Source: Xanthobacter oligotrophicus (GTDB taxonomy: Bacteria > Pseudomonadota > Alphaproteobacteria > Rhizobiales > Xanthobacteraceae). From it: a stretch of DNA of 64,000 nt. The notes under the pieces were generated by a model. It was not told the DNA's origin. It made no database searches and saw only the letters and a program-made list of their open reading frames with translations. The position numbers and the translations under genes were made by a program. Shown here one piece after another: positions 47,376-56,064 of the stretch; the first letter of the stretch is position 1; each line of letters starts with the position of its first letter. The stretch is taken from assembly GCF_008364685.1 (NCBI RefSeq), contig NZ_VTTL01000013.1, positions 124,001 through 188,000 of the forward strand, in the 5' to 3' direction.

Positions 47376-47454
47376 GGCGCCCGGGTGCCCCTCTCTTCCG
47401 GCAGGCAGCGCTCAAAGCCGCCTGCGCGACGGCGAAGGCCGTCCATCGTGTTCA

Positions 47455-47508
47455 TGGGTAACAATGGGCTAACATGGGATTTCATGGGCGTCAACGGAAT
47501 GGCATGGG
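47455..47508 (+). promoter_or_regulatory. phased TGGG array, probable MraZ operator
   Basis: ATGGG occurs with TGGG starting at 47455, 47465, 47475 and 47485, and again at 47505, an exact 10-bp period with one degenerate unit at 47495. On the mraZ strand the units read CCCAT. MraZ family operators are TGGG-like repeats with about 10-bp spacing upstream of mraZ. Confidence 0.8.
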
Positions 47509-47589
47509 CGCATGCATGCGGAGGCGCCCCCTGTCCGGCTCGGGAAGGGGGTGCGGGGTTTCGTGGCCTGTTCGGGAGTTTGTGCGCGC

Positions 47590-47628
47590 GGCACGGCGTG
47601 GATGCCCGGGACGAGCCCGGGCATGACG
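47590..47628 (+). repeat. family III palindromic repeat, copy A
   Basis: GGCACGGCGTGGATGCCCGG, then GACGAGCCCGGGCATGACG. Inside, TGCCCGGG pairs with CCCGGGCA. It is almost identical to 62474-62512. Confidence 0.85.
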
Positions 47629-47720
47629 CGGTTGCTACCGGCGAGCGCGCGGTGGTTTGGAACGAACGAGGACGGCGAAGCGCACGCGTGTCCGCCTTGC
47701 GGACTGGGCTGCGTCCCGCC

Positions 47721-48626
47721 TCACCCGGCCTTGGCGGCGAGCGCCTGTGCCACCTTCGAGGCGGGCGTGCGGCCCAAAGCGGCGGTGATGGCGCGGCCGG
47801 CGCCCGCGAGGGCGTTAAGGTCCACGCCGGTGTCCACGCCGAGGCCGTCCAGCATGTAGACGAGGTCCTCGGTGGCGAGATTTCCCGAGGCGCCCTTGGC
47901 GTAGGGGCAGCCGCCGAGGCCGGCTACCGCCGCGTCCACCGTGGCGATGCCCAGCTCCAGGCAGGCCAGCACATTGGCCAGCGCCTGCCCGTAGGTGTCG
48001 TGGAAATGCAGCGCCGTGCGCTCCACCCCGATCACGCCGGCCACCGCCCGCGCCATGGCCTTCGCCTTGTCCGGGGTGCCGACGCCGATGGTGTCGCCCA
48101 GCGAGACCTCATAGCAGCCCATGGCGATGAGGCGCTCGGACACCTCCACCACCTTGGCCACCGGCACCTCGCCCTGATAGGGGCAGCCCAGCACGCAGCT
48201 CACATAGCCGCGCACCGCCACGCCTTGCGCCTTCGCGAGGTCGAGCACAGGCGCGAAGCGCTCCAGGCTCTCGGCGATGGAGCAATTGATGTTTTTCTGG
48301 CTGAAGGCTTCCGACGCGGCGGCGAACACCGCCACCTCCTCCACGCCGGAGGCGAGCGCCAGCTCCAGCCCCTTCAGGTTGGGGGTGAGAACCGGATAGC
48401 GCACGCCGTCGCGCCGATCGATCTCAGCCAGCACGTGCGCCGTGTCCGCCATCTGCGGCACCCATTTGGGTGAGACGAAGGAGCCGCTCTCGATCATCGT
48501 CAGCCCGGCGCCGGCGAGGGCGTCGATGAGCGCCACCTTGGCGGCGACGGGGACGAGGCCGGGCTCGTTCTGGAGCCCATCGCGCGGCCCTACCTCGACG
48601 ATGCGCACCGATGCCGGGCGGGTCAT
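47721..48626 (-). CDS. mvaB: hydroxymethylglutaryl-CoA lyase
   Basis: 301 residues from the ATG at 48624-48626, which shares one base with the stop of the preceding gene (TGATG). The TIM-barrel opening [15 protein letters not shown] is near residue 8. The catalytic-loop cysteine is in [21 protein letters not shown] near 240, and the metal-binding HFHD is in [13 protein letters not shown] near 200. It splits HMG-CoA to acetyl-CoA and acetoacetate, the last step of leucine breakdown (LiuE). Length and motifs are normal. Confidence 0.95.
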   Translation of the reverse strand: MTRPASVRIVEVGPRDGLQNEPGLVPVAAKVALIDALAGAGLTMIESGSFVSPKWVPQMADTAHVLAEIDRRDGVRYPVLTPNLKGLELALASGVEEVAVFAAASEAFSQKNINCSIAESLERFAPVLDLAKAQGVAVRGYVSCVLGCPYQGEVPVAKVVEVSERLIAMGCYEVSLGDTIGVGTPDKAKAMARAVAGVIGVERTALHFHDTYGQALANVLACLELGIATVDAAVAGLGGCPYAKGASGNLATEDLVYMLDGLGVDTGVDLNALAGAGRAITAALGRTPASKVAQALAAKAG

Positions 48627-50626
48627 CACGCGTCCTCCAGAACCAGAAGCTCGGCGCCCTCGTCCACGAGGTCGCCCACGGCGAATTTCAGCGTCTTCAC
48701 CTTGCCGTCGCGCGGCGCGGCGACGGTGTGCTCCATCTTCATGGCCTCCACCACCACGAGGGCGGCGCCCTTCGCCACCTCCTGGCCTTCCTCCACCGCG
48801 ATGCGGATGATGGTGCCGGGCATGGGCGCCACCAGCCGGCCGGCGGTGCCGGTGGCGGCCTGGGAGGCAAGGCGCGGGTCGATGAACTCGACGCCATATT
48901 CCCCGCCCCGCACGAACACGGTGAGATGCGCGCCGGTGCGGATGACCCGCGCCGACAGGGCGACGCCGTCGAGCCGGGCGCGCAGGGTGCCATCGGCCTC
49001 CGTGTCGCCTTCCACGCTCATGTCGCCGCCCGGCAGGCTGAGGACGAAGCCGGAGGGCCGGAAATGGGCGCGCACGGCGATGCGTCGTTCGCGGTCGGCG
49101 AAGGTCAGGTCCACATGGGCGTCGCGGTTCAGCCGCCAGCCCGGCGCGAGGCCCCACGGCGAGAACGGGTCGGCCGCATCCACCGCCTCGGCGGACTGGC
49201 GCGCTTCCTCCTTCAGGATGGAGAGGGCGGCGAGCGCCAGCACCGTATCGTCCACCGGCTGGGGCGGGGGCAAAAGCTGGTCCTGGTGGCGGGCGATGAA
49301 GTTGGTGTCCAGCTCCGCCGCCGCGAAAGCGGGATGGGTGGCGATGGCCTTCAGGAACACCCGGTTGGTGGCAAGGCCCACCACTTCCGTGGCCGCGAGG
49401 GCGGCGTCCAGCCGGCGCACCGCCTCGGTGCGGTCGGCGCCGGAGACGATGATCTTGGCGATCATGGGATCGTAATGGATGGAGACCGTGTCGCCTGAAC
49501 GCACGCCCGTATCCACCCGCGTGCCCTGGAGATGGAAGGGCAGCACCAGATGGTCGAGACGGCCCACCTGCGGCAGGAAATCCCGCGCCGGGTCCTCCGC
49601 ATAGAGCCGCACCTCGATGGCGTGGCCCTTGAGCGGGATGTCGGCCTGGGCGAGGGGCAGCTTTTCGCCCTGCGCCACCTTGATCTGCCACTCCACCAGA
49701 TCCTGCCCGGTGATGCTCTCGGTGACCGGATGCTCCACCTGGAGGCGGGTGTTCATCTCCATGAAGTAGAAGTGCTCGCCCTCGGCGATGAATTCCACCG
49801 TGCCGGCGCCCACATAGCCCACCGCCTTGGCGGCATCCACCGCCGCCTTGCCCATGGCGGCGCGGCGCTCCGGTGTCATGCCGGGGGCGGGGGCTTCCTC
49901 CACCACCTTCTGGTGGCGGCGCTGGATGGAGCAGTCGCGCTCGTGCAGATAGACCGCGTTGCCGTGGCTGTCGGCGAAGACCTGCACCTCGATATGGCGG
50001 GGGGTGGTGAGATATTTCTCCACCAGCACCCGGTCGTCGCCGAAGGCGCTTTTTGCCTCGCGCTGGGCCGAGGCGAGGGCATCCGGAAATTCTTCCGCCG
50101 ACCGCACCACCTTCATGCCCTTGCCGCCGCCGCCGGCGGACGCCTTGATGAGCACGGGAAAGCCGATGCGTTCGGCTTCCCGGGCGAGCAGGTCCGGATC
50201 CTGGTCCTCGCCGTGATAGCCGGGCACCAGCGGCACGCCGGCCTTCTCCATCAGCGCCTTGGCCGCGCTCTTGGAACCCATGGCGCGGATGGCGGAAGCC
50301 GGCGGGCCGACGAAGACGATGCCCGCCTTCTCGCAGGCCTCGGCGAAGGCGGCGTTTTCCGACAGGAAGCCGTAGCCGGGATGGATGGCATCCGCCCCGC
50401 TCTTCCGCGCCGCGTCGAGGATGGCGTCGATTCGCAGGTAGCTCTCGCGGGCGGGTGCCGGGCCGATGGGATAGGCCTCGTCCGCGCTCGCCACGTGGAG
50501 CGCATGGGCGTCCGCCTGCGAATAGACGGCGACGGTGCGCAGGCCCAAGGCCTTGGCGGTGCGCATGACGCGCACGGCGATCTCGCCGCGATTGGCGACG
50601 AGCAGGGTGCGGATCGCTTTGGTCAT
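48626..50626 (-). CDS. mccA: methylcrotonyl-CoA carboxylase, biotin-containing alpha subunit
   Basis: 666 residues. It has biotin carboxylase N-terminal and ATP-grasp domains ([35 protein letters not shown] near 155; [15 protein letters not shown] near 290), a middle BT domain and a C-terminal biotinyl domain with the attachment lysine in [18 protein letters not shown] near 620. Next to the beta subunit, an AUH-type hydratase and HMG-CoA lyase, 3-methylcrotonyl-CoA is the expected substrate (LiuD), not acetyl- or propionyl-CoA. Confidence 0.93.
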   Translation of the reverse strand: MTKAIRTLLVANRGEIAVRVMRTAKALGLRTVAVYSQADAHALHVASADEAYPIGPAPARESYLRIDAILDAARKSGADAIHPGYGFLSENAAFAEACEKAGIVFVGPPASAIRAMGSKSAAKALMEKAGVPLVPGYHGEDQDPDLLAREAERIGFPVLIKASAGGGGKGMKVVRSAEEFPDALASAQREAKSAFGDDRVLVEKYLTTPRHIEVQVFADSHGNAVYLHERDCSIQRRHQKVVEEAPAPGMTPERRAAMGKAAVDAAKAVGYVGAGTVEFIAEGEHFYFMEMNTRLQVEHPVTESITGQDLVEWQIKVAQGEKLPLAQADIPLKGHAIEVRLYAEDPARDFLPQVGRLDHLVLPFHLQGTRVDTGVRSGDTVSIHYDPMIAKIIVSGADRTEAVRRLDAALAATEVVGLATNRVFLKAIATHPAFAAAELDTNFIARHQDQLLPPPQPVDDTVLALAALSILKEEARQSAEAVDAADPFSPWGLAPGWRLNRDAHVDLTFADRERRIAVRAHFRPSGFVLSLPGGDMSVEGDTEADGTLRARLDGVALSARVIRTGAHLTVFVRGGEYGVEFIDPRLASQAATGTAGRLVAPMPGTIIRIAVEEGQEVAKGAALVVVEAMKMEHTVAAPRDGKVKTLKFAVGDLVDEGAELLVLEDA

Positions 50627-50639
50627 GCGGCCCCCCGGT

Positions 50640-51416
50640 TCATGCGGTCCCCCATTTGGGTTTTCTTTTTTCGAGGAAGGCGGAAACGCCCTCGCGCCCG
50701 TCGGCGCTCACGCGCTGGTCGGCGATGCGGCGGGCGGTGTCCTGCAGCACGGTCTGGTCGAAGGGCCGGTCCACGGCGGCGATCAGCGCCTTGGTGGCAG
50801 CCATGGCGCCGGGGCTTGCCGCCTTCAGCGCCTTGAGATGCCGGGCGATGGCGGCGTCCAGTTCCTCGGCCGGCACAACCTCGTGCACGAGGCCCAGGGC
50901 GAGCGCGGTTTCGGCGGAGAAGCGCTCGGCGGTGAGGAAATAGCGCCGCGCCTGCCGCGCCCCCATGGCCCGCACCAGATAGGGGCTGATGACCGAGGGA
51001 ATGAGGCCGATGCGCACCTCGGTGACGGCGAATTCCGCTTCCGGCACCGCCACCACGATGTCGCTCGCGGCGATCAGCCCGGTGGCGCCGGCGAAGGCCG
51101 AGCCGTGCACCCGCACCAGCGTCGGCTTGGGGCACAGGTCGATGGTGCGCATGAGCGTCGCCAGCGCCATGGCGTCGGCGAGGTTCTCCTGCCGCGAATA
51201 GGCGGCCATGCGGCGCATCCAGTTGAGGTCCGCGCCGGCGCAGAAGGTGGGGCCGTTGGCCCGGAGCAGGACGGCGTAGACCTCCGGATCGATGGTGGCG
51301 GCGTCATAGGCGCGGGTGAGCGCGGCGATGAGCGCATCGTCGAAGGCGTTGCGCACCTGCGGCCGATCCAGGGTGATGATGGCGACGCCATCCTCGACGG
51401 TGGTGATGAGGCTCAT
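50640..51416 (-). CDS. liuC: enoyl-CoA hydratase, methylglutaconyl-CoA hydratase type
   Basis: 258 residues. A crotonase-fold protein with VAIITLDRPQVRNAFDDAL near residue 11, the oxyanion-hole segment TFCAGADLNWMRRMA near 57 and VHGSAFAGATGLIAASDIVV near 103. NWMRRMA is typical of the AUH/LiuC subgroup, which hydrates 3-methylglutaconyl-CoA to HMG-CoA. It lies between the two carboxylase subunit genes, as in liu operons, 13 bases before mccA and 46 after mccB. Confidence 0.9.
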   Translation of the reverse strand: MSLITTVEDGVAIITLDRPQVRNAFDDALIAALTRAYDAATIDPEVYAVLLRANGPTFCAGADLNWMRRMAAYSRQENLADAMALATLMRTIDLCPKPTLVRVHGSAFAGATGLIAASDIVVAVPEAEFAVTEVRIGLIPSVISPYLVRAMGARQARRYFLTAERFSAETALALGLVHEVVPAEELDAAIARHLKALKAASPGAMAATKALIAAVDRPFDQTVLQDTARRIADQRVSADGREGVSAFLEKRKPKWGTA

Positions 51417-51462
51417 GGAGCGGTCCTCCGGACCCGGCCGTGAACGCGGGTGGCGCGCGCCA

Positions 51463-53070
51463 TCACATGCGGAACACGCCGAAGCGCGTCTCCTGCTCGG
51501 GGGCGTTCAGTGCGGCGGAGAGGGCGAGGGCCAGCACCATGCGGGTGTCGGCGGGGTCGATGACGCCGTCGTCCCACAGCCGCGCCGAGGAATAATAGGG
51601 ATGGCCCTGCACCTCGTACTGGGCGCGGATGGGGGCCTTGAAGGCCTCCTCCTCGTCGGCCGACCAGGTGCCGCCGCGGGCCTCGATGCCGTCGCGCTTC
51701 ACCTGGCCGAGCACGCCGGCCGCCTGCTCGCCGCCCATCACCGAGATGCGGGCGTTGGGCCACATCCACAGGAAGCGGGGATCGAAGGCGCGCCCGCACA
51801 TGCCGTAATTGCCGGCGCCGAAGGAATTGCCGATCACCACCGTGAACTTGGGCACGGCGGCGCAGGACACGGCAGTGACGAACTTCGCCCCGTCCTTGGC
51901 AATGCCGCCGGCCTCGTACTTCCGGCCGACCATGAAGCCAGTGATGTTCTGCAGGAACACGAGGGGAATATTGCGCTGGCAGCACAGTTCCACGAAGTGG
52001 GCGCCCTTCAGCGCGCTCTCGGAGAACAGGATGCCGTTGTTGGCGATGATGCCCACGGGATAACCGAAGATGCGGGCGAAGCCGGTCACCAGCGTCTGGC
52101 CATAGAGCGGCTTGAACTCGTCGAACTCCGACCCGTCCACGATGCGGGCGATGATCTGCCTCACGTCGAAGGGCTGCTTGGGGTCGGCTGAGACGATGCC
52201 GTAGATGTCCTTCGTATCGTAGAGCGGCGCGCGCGGCTCGCGGATGTCGAGGGAATGGGCCTTGGTGGCGTTGAGATCGGCCACGATGGAGCGGGCGATG
52301 CCCAGTGCGTGGGCGTCGTTCTCCGCCATGTGGTCGGCAACGCCGGAGGTGCGGGTGTGCACGTCGGCCCCGCCCAGCTCCTCGGCGGTGACCACCTCGC
52401 CGGTGGCGGCCTTCACCAGCGGCGGCCCGCCGAGGAAGATGGTGGCCTGGTTCTTCACCATGATGGACTGGTCGGCCATGGCCGGCACATAGGCGCCGCC
52501 CGCCGTGCACGAGCCCATGACCACGGCGATCTGCGGGATGCCGTCCGCCGACATGTGGGCCTGGTTGAAGAAGATGCGGCCGAAATGCTCGCGGTCGGGA
52601 AAGACCTCGTCCTGATTCGGCAGGTTGGCACCGCCGGAATCCACAAGGTAGATGCAGGGCAGGTGGTTTTCCCGGGCGATGGCCTGGGCCCGCAGGTGCT
52701 TCTTCACCGTGACGGGATAATAGGTGCCGCCCTTCACGGTGGCGTCGTTGGCGACGATGACGCATTCGCGGCCCGAGACCCGGCCGATGCCGGTGATGAT
52801 GCCGGCGGCGGGCACCTCGTCGCCATACATGCCGTGGGCGGCGAGCTGCGACAGTTCGAGGAACGGCGAGCCGGTGTCGAGCAGAGTGCGGATGCGGTCC
52901 CGCGGCAGCAGCTTGCCGCGCTTCAGGTGTCGCTCGCGCGCCACTTCCCCGCCGCCCTCGGCGACGCGCTCCACCGTGGTGCGCAGGTCGGCGACGGAGG
53001 CCTCAAGGGCCTGACTGTTGCGGCGGAAGGTGTCGGAGCGGCGGTCCACCGCGTCCTCAATGATCGCCAT
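51463..53070 (-). CDS. mccB: methylcrotonyl-CoA carboxylase, carboxyltransferase beta subunit
   Basis: 535 residues from the ATG at 53068-53070. The carboxyltransferase domains have [16 protein letters not shown] near residue 50, [23 protein letters not shown] near 128, [21 protein letters not shown] near 175 and [20 protein letters not shown] near 405. The SGGANLPNQ segment is characteristic of MCC beta rather than propionyl-CoA carboxylase beta. It is the first gene of the liu-type operon; a liuA (isovaleryl-CoA dehydrogenase) gene is absent. A palindrome at 53215-53230 lies upstream. Confidence 0.95.
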   Translation of the reverse strand: MAIIEDAVDRRSDTFRRNSQALEASVADLRTTVERVAEGGGEVARERHLKRGKLLPRDRIRTLLDTGSPFLELSQLAAHGMYGDEVPAAGIITGIGRVSGRECVIVANDATVKGGTYYPVTVKKHLRAQAIARENHLPCIYLVDSGGANLPNQDEVFPDREHFGRIFFNQAHMSADGIPQIAVVMGSCTAGGAYVPAMADQSIMVKNQATIFLGGPPLVKAATGEVVTAEELGGADVHTRTSGVADHMAENDAHALGIARSIVADLNATKAHSLDIREPRAPLYDTKDIYGIVSADPKQPFDVRQIIARIVDGSEFDEFKPLYGQTLVTGFARIFGYPVGIIANNGILFSESALKGAHFVELCCQRNIPLVFLQNITGFMVGRKYEAGGIAKDGAKFVTAVSCAAVPKFTVVIGNSFGAGNYGMCGRAFDPRFLWMWPNARISVMGGEQAAGVLGQVKRDGIEARGGTWSADEEEAFKAPIRAQYEVQGHPYYSSARLWDDGVIDPADTRMVLALALSAALNAPEQETRFGVFRM

Positions 53071-53214
53071 GAGCGCTCTCGCCCCCGAAAAGACGGGCCG
53101 ATGACCCCGGCCCAACTGCGATTGACCGAACGGAGAAGGACGCGCGCCCGTCGCCTCGATGGGCGGGCGGCAGGTGGGCGCGTCATCCTCCGGTGCCGGT
53201 CATTGCCGGCTTGG

Positions 53215-53230
53215 AAACGATCGTACGTTT
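53215..53230. promoter_or_regulatory. candidate TetR-type operator upstream of mccB
   Basis: AAACG-ATCGTA-CGTTT: 5-bp arms with a 6-bp spacer, 145 bases upstream of mccB and 44 bases after the TetR-gene stop. It resembles operators of TetR-type acyl-CoA/fatty-acid regulators in spacing. Binding is inferred. Confidence 0.4.
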
Positions 53231-53273
53231 TTTTCCGGGGCGCGCAAGGGCCATGGCGGCATGAAAAGGGCTT

Positions 53274-53978
53274 TTACGCGCGCGCCGTTTTGGGCCGTGC
53301 GACGCGGGGCTTGGCGCGCGTGCCGCTGTCGCGGGGCTGGGCGGCGACGGCTTCCAGCGGTTTGGCGCGGGCGGCGGTTGCCGGGCCGGGTCCGGTGGCG
53401 CCGTCCACCACGAGGCCGGTGTAGATCTCCACCAGCTCGTCCTGGGAGAGCCGCCCGCCGGGGCGGTACCACATGCAGATGCCGGTGAGCATGGAGATGA
53501 TGGCGTAGGTGGCGACCTTGGGCTCGCTCACCTGGAACACGCCGTCCTGCGCACCCTGCCGCAGGATCTCCTCCAGCAGTCCTTCGTAGCGCCGGCGCAG
53601 GGCGACCACCACGGCGCGATGCTCGTCCTCCAGGCTGCGGATCTCCATGTTGGCGATGAAGACATGGGCCATGCGCGTCATGTGGTAGCGCAAATGGAAG
53701 GCGGAGAAGGTCTTCAGCTGCGCCAAGGGGTCGGTGATGCCCTCGAGGTCCGCCTCGGCCTTGCCGAGCAGGTCCTCCATGTGGTCGCGCACGATGTCGA
53801 ACAGCAGGTTCTGCTTGTTCGCGAAATATTTGTAGAGCGAGCCGGACTGCAGCCCCACCTCGGCGGCGAGCTGCCGGAGGCTCATGGCCTCGTAGCCGTG
53901 CTTGTAGATGAGCTTGACGCCCGCCTGGCGGATGGCTTCGGCGGTACGGGCGCCGTTGGAACCGATGGTGCGCGCCAT
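53274..53978 (-). CDS. TetR-family regulator
   Basis: 234 residues from the ATG at 53976-53978 (MARTIGSNGARTAEAIRQAG), the usual N-terminus for this group; an ATG at 54033-54035 would add 19 Pro/Arg-rich residues. The TetR HTH fills about 14-60 (VKLIYKHGYEAMSLRQLAA, GLQSGSLYKYFANKQNLLF). A long C-terminal ligand domain and an Ala/Arg/Lys tail follow. Its place upstream of the liu genes on the same strand suggests it controls them, probably by sensing a CoA thioester. It is not related to the MerR-type LiuR. Confidence 0.87.
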   Translation of the reverse strand: MARTIGSNGARTAEAIRQAGVKLIYKHGYEAMSLRQLAAEVGLQSGSLYKYFANKQNLLFDIVRDHMEDLLGKAEADLEGITDPLAQLKTFSAFHLRYHMTRMAHVFIANMEIRSLEDEHRAVVVALRRRYEGLLEEILRQGAQDGVFQVSEPKVATYAIISMLTGICMWYRPGGRLSQDELVEIYTGLVVDGATGPGPATAARAKPLEAVAAQPRDSGTRAKPRVARPKTARA

Positions 53979-54237
53979 GGCCTTCTGGAACTTTTGTGCG
54001 CCCGGCCGCCGGGCGGTCGGAAGCGGGTGGGACATGCGGATCGAGGATCCGGCCCGGAGGGCGACTTTAGTCTGACGTGCGCCGCCCCCGCTCGGCAATG
54101 GCATCCTGCGACAAGAATTGCCGCTTGACCACAATAAAAAAGAACGCTTGATTGTTTATTGAACTCGGCAAAACGACCGGGCATGCGCCAAGCCAGCCGC
54201 ATCAAGCGGGGCGCAAAGAACGAAGGGAGACGCAGAC

Positions 54238-54306
54238 ATGGCGACCGACAGGGCGCGACATCAATCCTTGTGCATCGAGATGGCGTGGGATGCCTGCCCG
54301 CTGTAG
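54238..54306 (+). pseudogene. truncated 5' end of a plus-strand gene (remnant)
   Basis: GAAGGGAGA at 54222-54230 sits 7 bases before ATG 54238 and the frame stops after 22 codons at TAG 54306. The leader and start look like those of a real gene divergent from the TetR gene, but the frame then enters the 3' end of the minus-strand fusion gene. This suggests a deletion or insertion junction near 54255-54270. A functional small peptide cannot be excluded. Confidence 0.4.
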
Positions 54307-55895
54307 TGGACGCAGCCGTCGGCATCCATGTGGCCGGTATCCCCGATGATGTAATAGGCGCTTCCGAACCTGAATCTGGCTTTCGTTGCGGCCTCGTCCT
54401 TCCTGTAGGCACGAAACCAGAAAAGCGGCGAGCGCCGGACGTGGATCGCCAGTATTCCTTCGGTGCCCACGCCCAGTTCTGCACCATTGTCGTCGAGGAC
54501 GACCAGGGAAAAGCCGGGCGCGACCTGGCCGACGGAAACCCGGTTCAGGGAGCGGGGGTCATGCGGGTCATGCTTCATGCCTATGATCATCCCCGCCTCG
54601 CGGTGTCCGTACTGGTTGATCAGGGGCACGCCGAGCTTCTGCGTCACCCAGGCGATGATGTCCCGAGGCAACGGCTCGCCGCCGACGGTCACCACGCGCA
54701 GCGCGAGCTGGTGCGAGGCCGCGCTGGGATCGCCGCGCCACCAGGCCTTGATCTGGGAGGGTGCGGCGGTGAGGTTGGTGACACGGAATTTCGACAGGAC
54801 GCGATAGCCCTGCGAGACATCGTAGGGTCCATCGCAGAACAGGATGGAGCTGCCGATCAGGAGCGGGCCGACGAGACCGTAGAAGATCCCGTATTCCCAG
54901 CCCTGGTCGGTCATGTTCCAGAACACGTCCTCGTCCCGGACATCAAGCCCGAGACGCATGTATTGCTCGATTGCGGCCAGGGCGCGGACGGGGGTGAACA
55001 GGCCGTACCTGGGTTCGACCGTCTTCGTTGAATAGGTCATGATGAAAGGGTCGTCTGCCGCATAGGTCGCGGCTTCGGCCAACGGCTCGGCCTCGTAGAT
55101 CGATGACCAGAACTGGGTGACCCGGCCTTCTATGCGGTTGATGTGGTCCCCTTCCACGAGAAAGACCGGCGTTGATGGCTTGATGTATTTGCGGGCGCGC
55201 TCCACCAGCACCCGATCTGCAACGATGGCCTTGACGCCGCTCGTTTCCAGGCGGGCGTTCACCGCCGAGGCGGAATAGGTGGAGAACAGCGGCATGTAGA
55301 CGGCGCCGACCCGCCAGATGGCGAGCGCGGCGATGATCAGTTCGACGCCCTTGGGCAGCATGACGGCAACGCAATCGCCTTTCCTGATGCCGATGGTCGC
55401 CAATACACGGGCAAAGCGTGATGAATAGTCGGCAAGCCTGCCAAAGCTCAGTTCCGAAGTCTGGCCCGAGACGGATTCATGGATCATGGCCGGATGCGAG
55501 CGCTTGCCGGGCAGATGCCGGTCGCAGAGCAGATGAGCGAGGGCAATGGCGTCTCCACGATACTCCGGCCGTTGGTACAGGCTCGGAACCGATGCGGCAT
55601 CGCTCTCCGTCGCGGTCTCCGCCGGCATCGTGCCCGCGCGGCGGCCGAGGCTCAGGCAGAAGGCGCCGAGCGTGTAGAGGCGGGTCGCCGGATCATAGGC
55701 GAGAAGGCCCTCGTGAACGAGCGTCGCAGCCAGGCGGTGGGTCGTGGGCTTCGACAGGCCGGTGCTCGCCGTGAGGTCGGCTAGCCGCGCGCCATGGGTC
55801 GGCGCGTCGGCCACCGCCCGCAGAACGGCAACGGCACGGGACAAGCTTTGAGCCCCCTTGGGGGAGGTAGAGTCGGGATCCAAAGGCTCAGTCAT
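54261..55895 (-). CDS. IclR-type HTH fused to a degenerate acyl-CoA synthetase domain
   Basis: 544 residues in one uninterrupted frame. Residues 17-85 are an IclR-family winged HTH (SLSRAVAVLRAVADAP, TGLSKPTTHRLAATLVHEGL, YTLGAFCLSLGRR). The IclR effector domain is missing. From about 106 the chain is an ANL (acetyl/acyl-CoA synthetase) N-domain: ADYSSRFARVLATIGIRKGD, VFWNMTDQGWEYGIFYGLVG, VVTVGGEPLPRDIIAW. The ATP loop, normally TSGTTGXPK, reads MTYSTKTVEPRYG (286-298); YGQTE reads YGHRE (429-433). The chain ends at the hinge (GQASHAISMHKD), so the C-terminal lid with its catalytic lysine is absent. G+C is lower than in the neighbours. It is probably a ligand-sensing regulator; a decayed gene is the alternative. 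Confidence 0.8.
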   Translation of the reverse strand: MTEPLDPDSTSPKGAQSLSRAVAVLRAVADAPTHGARLADLTASTGLSKPTTHRLAATLVHEGLLAYDPATRLYTLGAFCLSLGRRAGTMPAETATESDAASVPSLYQRPEYRGDAIALAHLLCDRHLPGKRSHPAMIHESVSGQTSELSFGRLADYSSRFARVLATIGIRKGDCVAVMLPKGVELIIAALAIWRVGAVYMPLFSTYSASAVNARLETSGVKAIVADRVLVERARKYIKPSTPVFLVEGDHINRIEGRVTQFWSSIYEAEPLAEAATYAADDPFIMTYSTKTVEPRYGLFTPVRALAAIEQYMRLGLDVRDEDVFWNMTDQGWEYGIFYGLVGPLLIGSSILFCDGPYDVSQGYRVLSKFRVTNLTAAPSQIKAWWRGDPSAASHQLALRVVTVGGEPLPRDIIAWVTQKLGVPLINQYGHREAGMIIGMKHDPHDPRSLNRVSVGQVAPGFSLVVLDDNGAELGVGTEGILAIHVRRSPLFWFRAYRKDEAATKARFRFGSAYYIIGDTGHMDADGCVHYSGQASHAISMHKD

Positions 55896-55912
55896 GTCTC
55901 ATAATGTGAGAC
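55896..55912. promoter_or_regulatory. palindromic operator 1
   Basis: GTCTCA-TAATG-TGAGAC, a perfect inverted repeat directly against the start codon of the IclR-type fusion gene. A bound protein would cover its ribosome site or promoter, implying autorepression. The arms are the same as in operator 2. Confidence 0.75.
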
Positions 55913-55999
55913 TAACAGGGGGTGTTGGCAATATTTTTTCGAAGTTGTCCGGATGCTCTTGAAACATTCGAGATGCCGCTGGATAATGATGATTAATAC

Positions 56000-56018
56000 C
56001 GTCTCACAATATGAGACG
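56000..56018. promoter_or_regulatory. palindromic operator 2
   Basis: CGTCTCA-CAATA-TGAGACG, a perfect 7-bp-arm inverted repeat 46 bases before the first gene of the divergent transporter operon. Its centre is 105 bp from that of operator 1. Confidence 0.78.
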
Positions 56019-56064
56019 ATGGCTCAGAGAAGCCGCCCCGTGTACGGGAATGAGGGAGGGGAAT

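Larger units (their letters stand above)
47376..47720. other. intergenic region, HMG-CoA lyase to mraZ
   Basis: 345 bases. The mraZ-proximal half holds the dcw promoter region and the TGGG array (47455-47508). The other half holds a family III palindromic repeat (47590-47628). No gene is supported. Confidence 0.7.

Noticed and set aside
54238-54306. Functional 22-residue peptide gene
   Set aside because: Better explained as the cut 5' end of a lost gene, although the ribosome site is good; kept only as a pseudogene feature.
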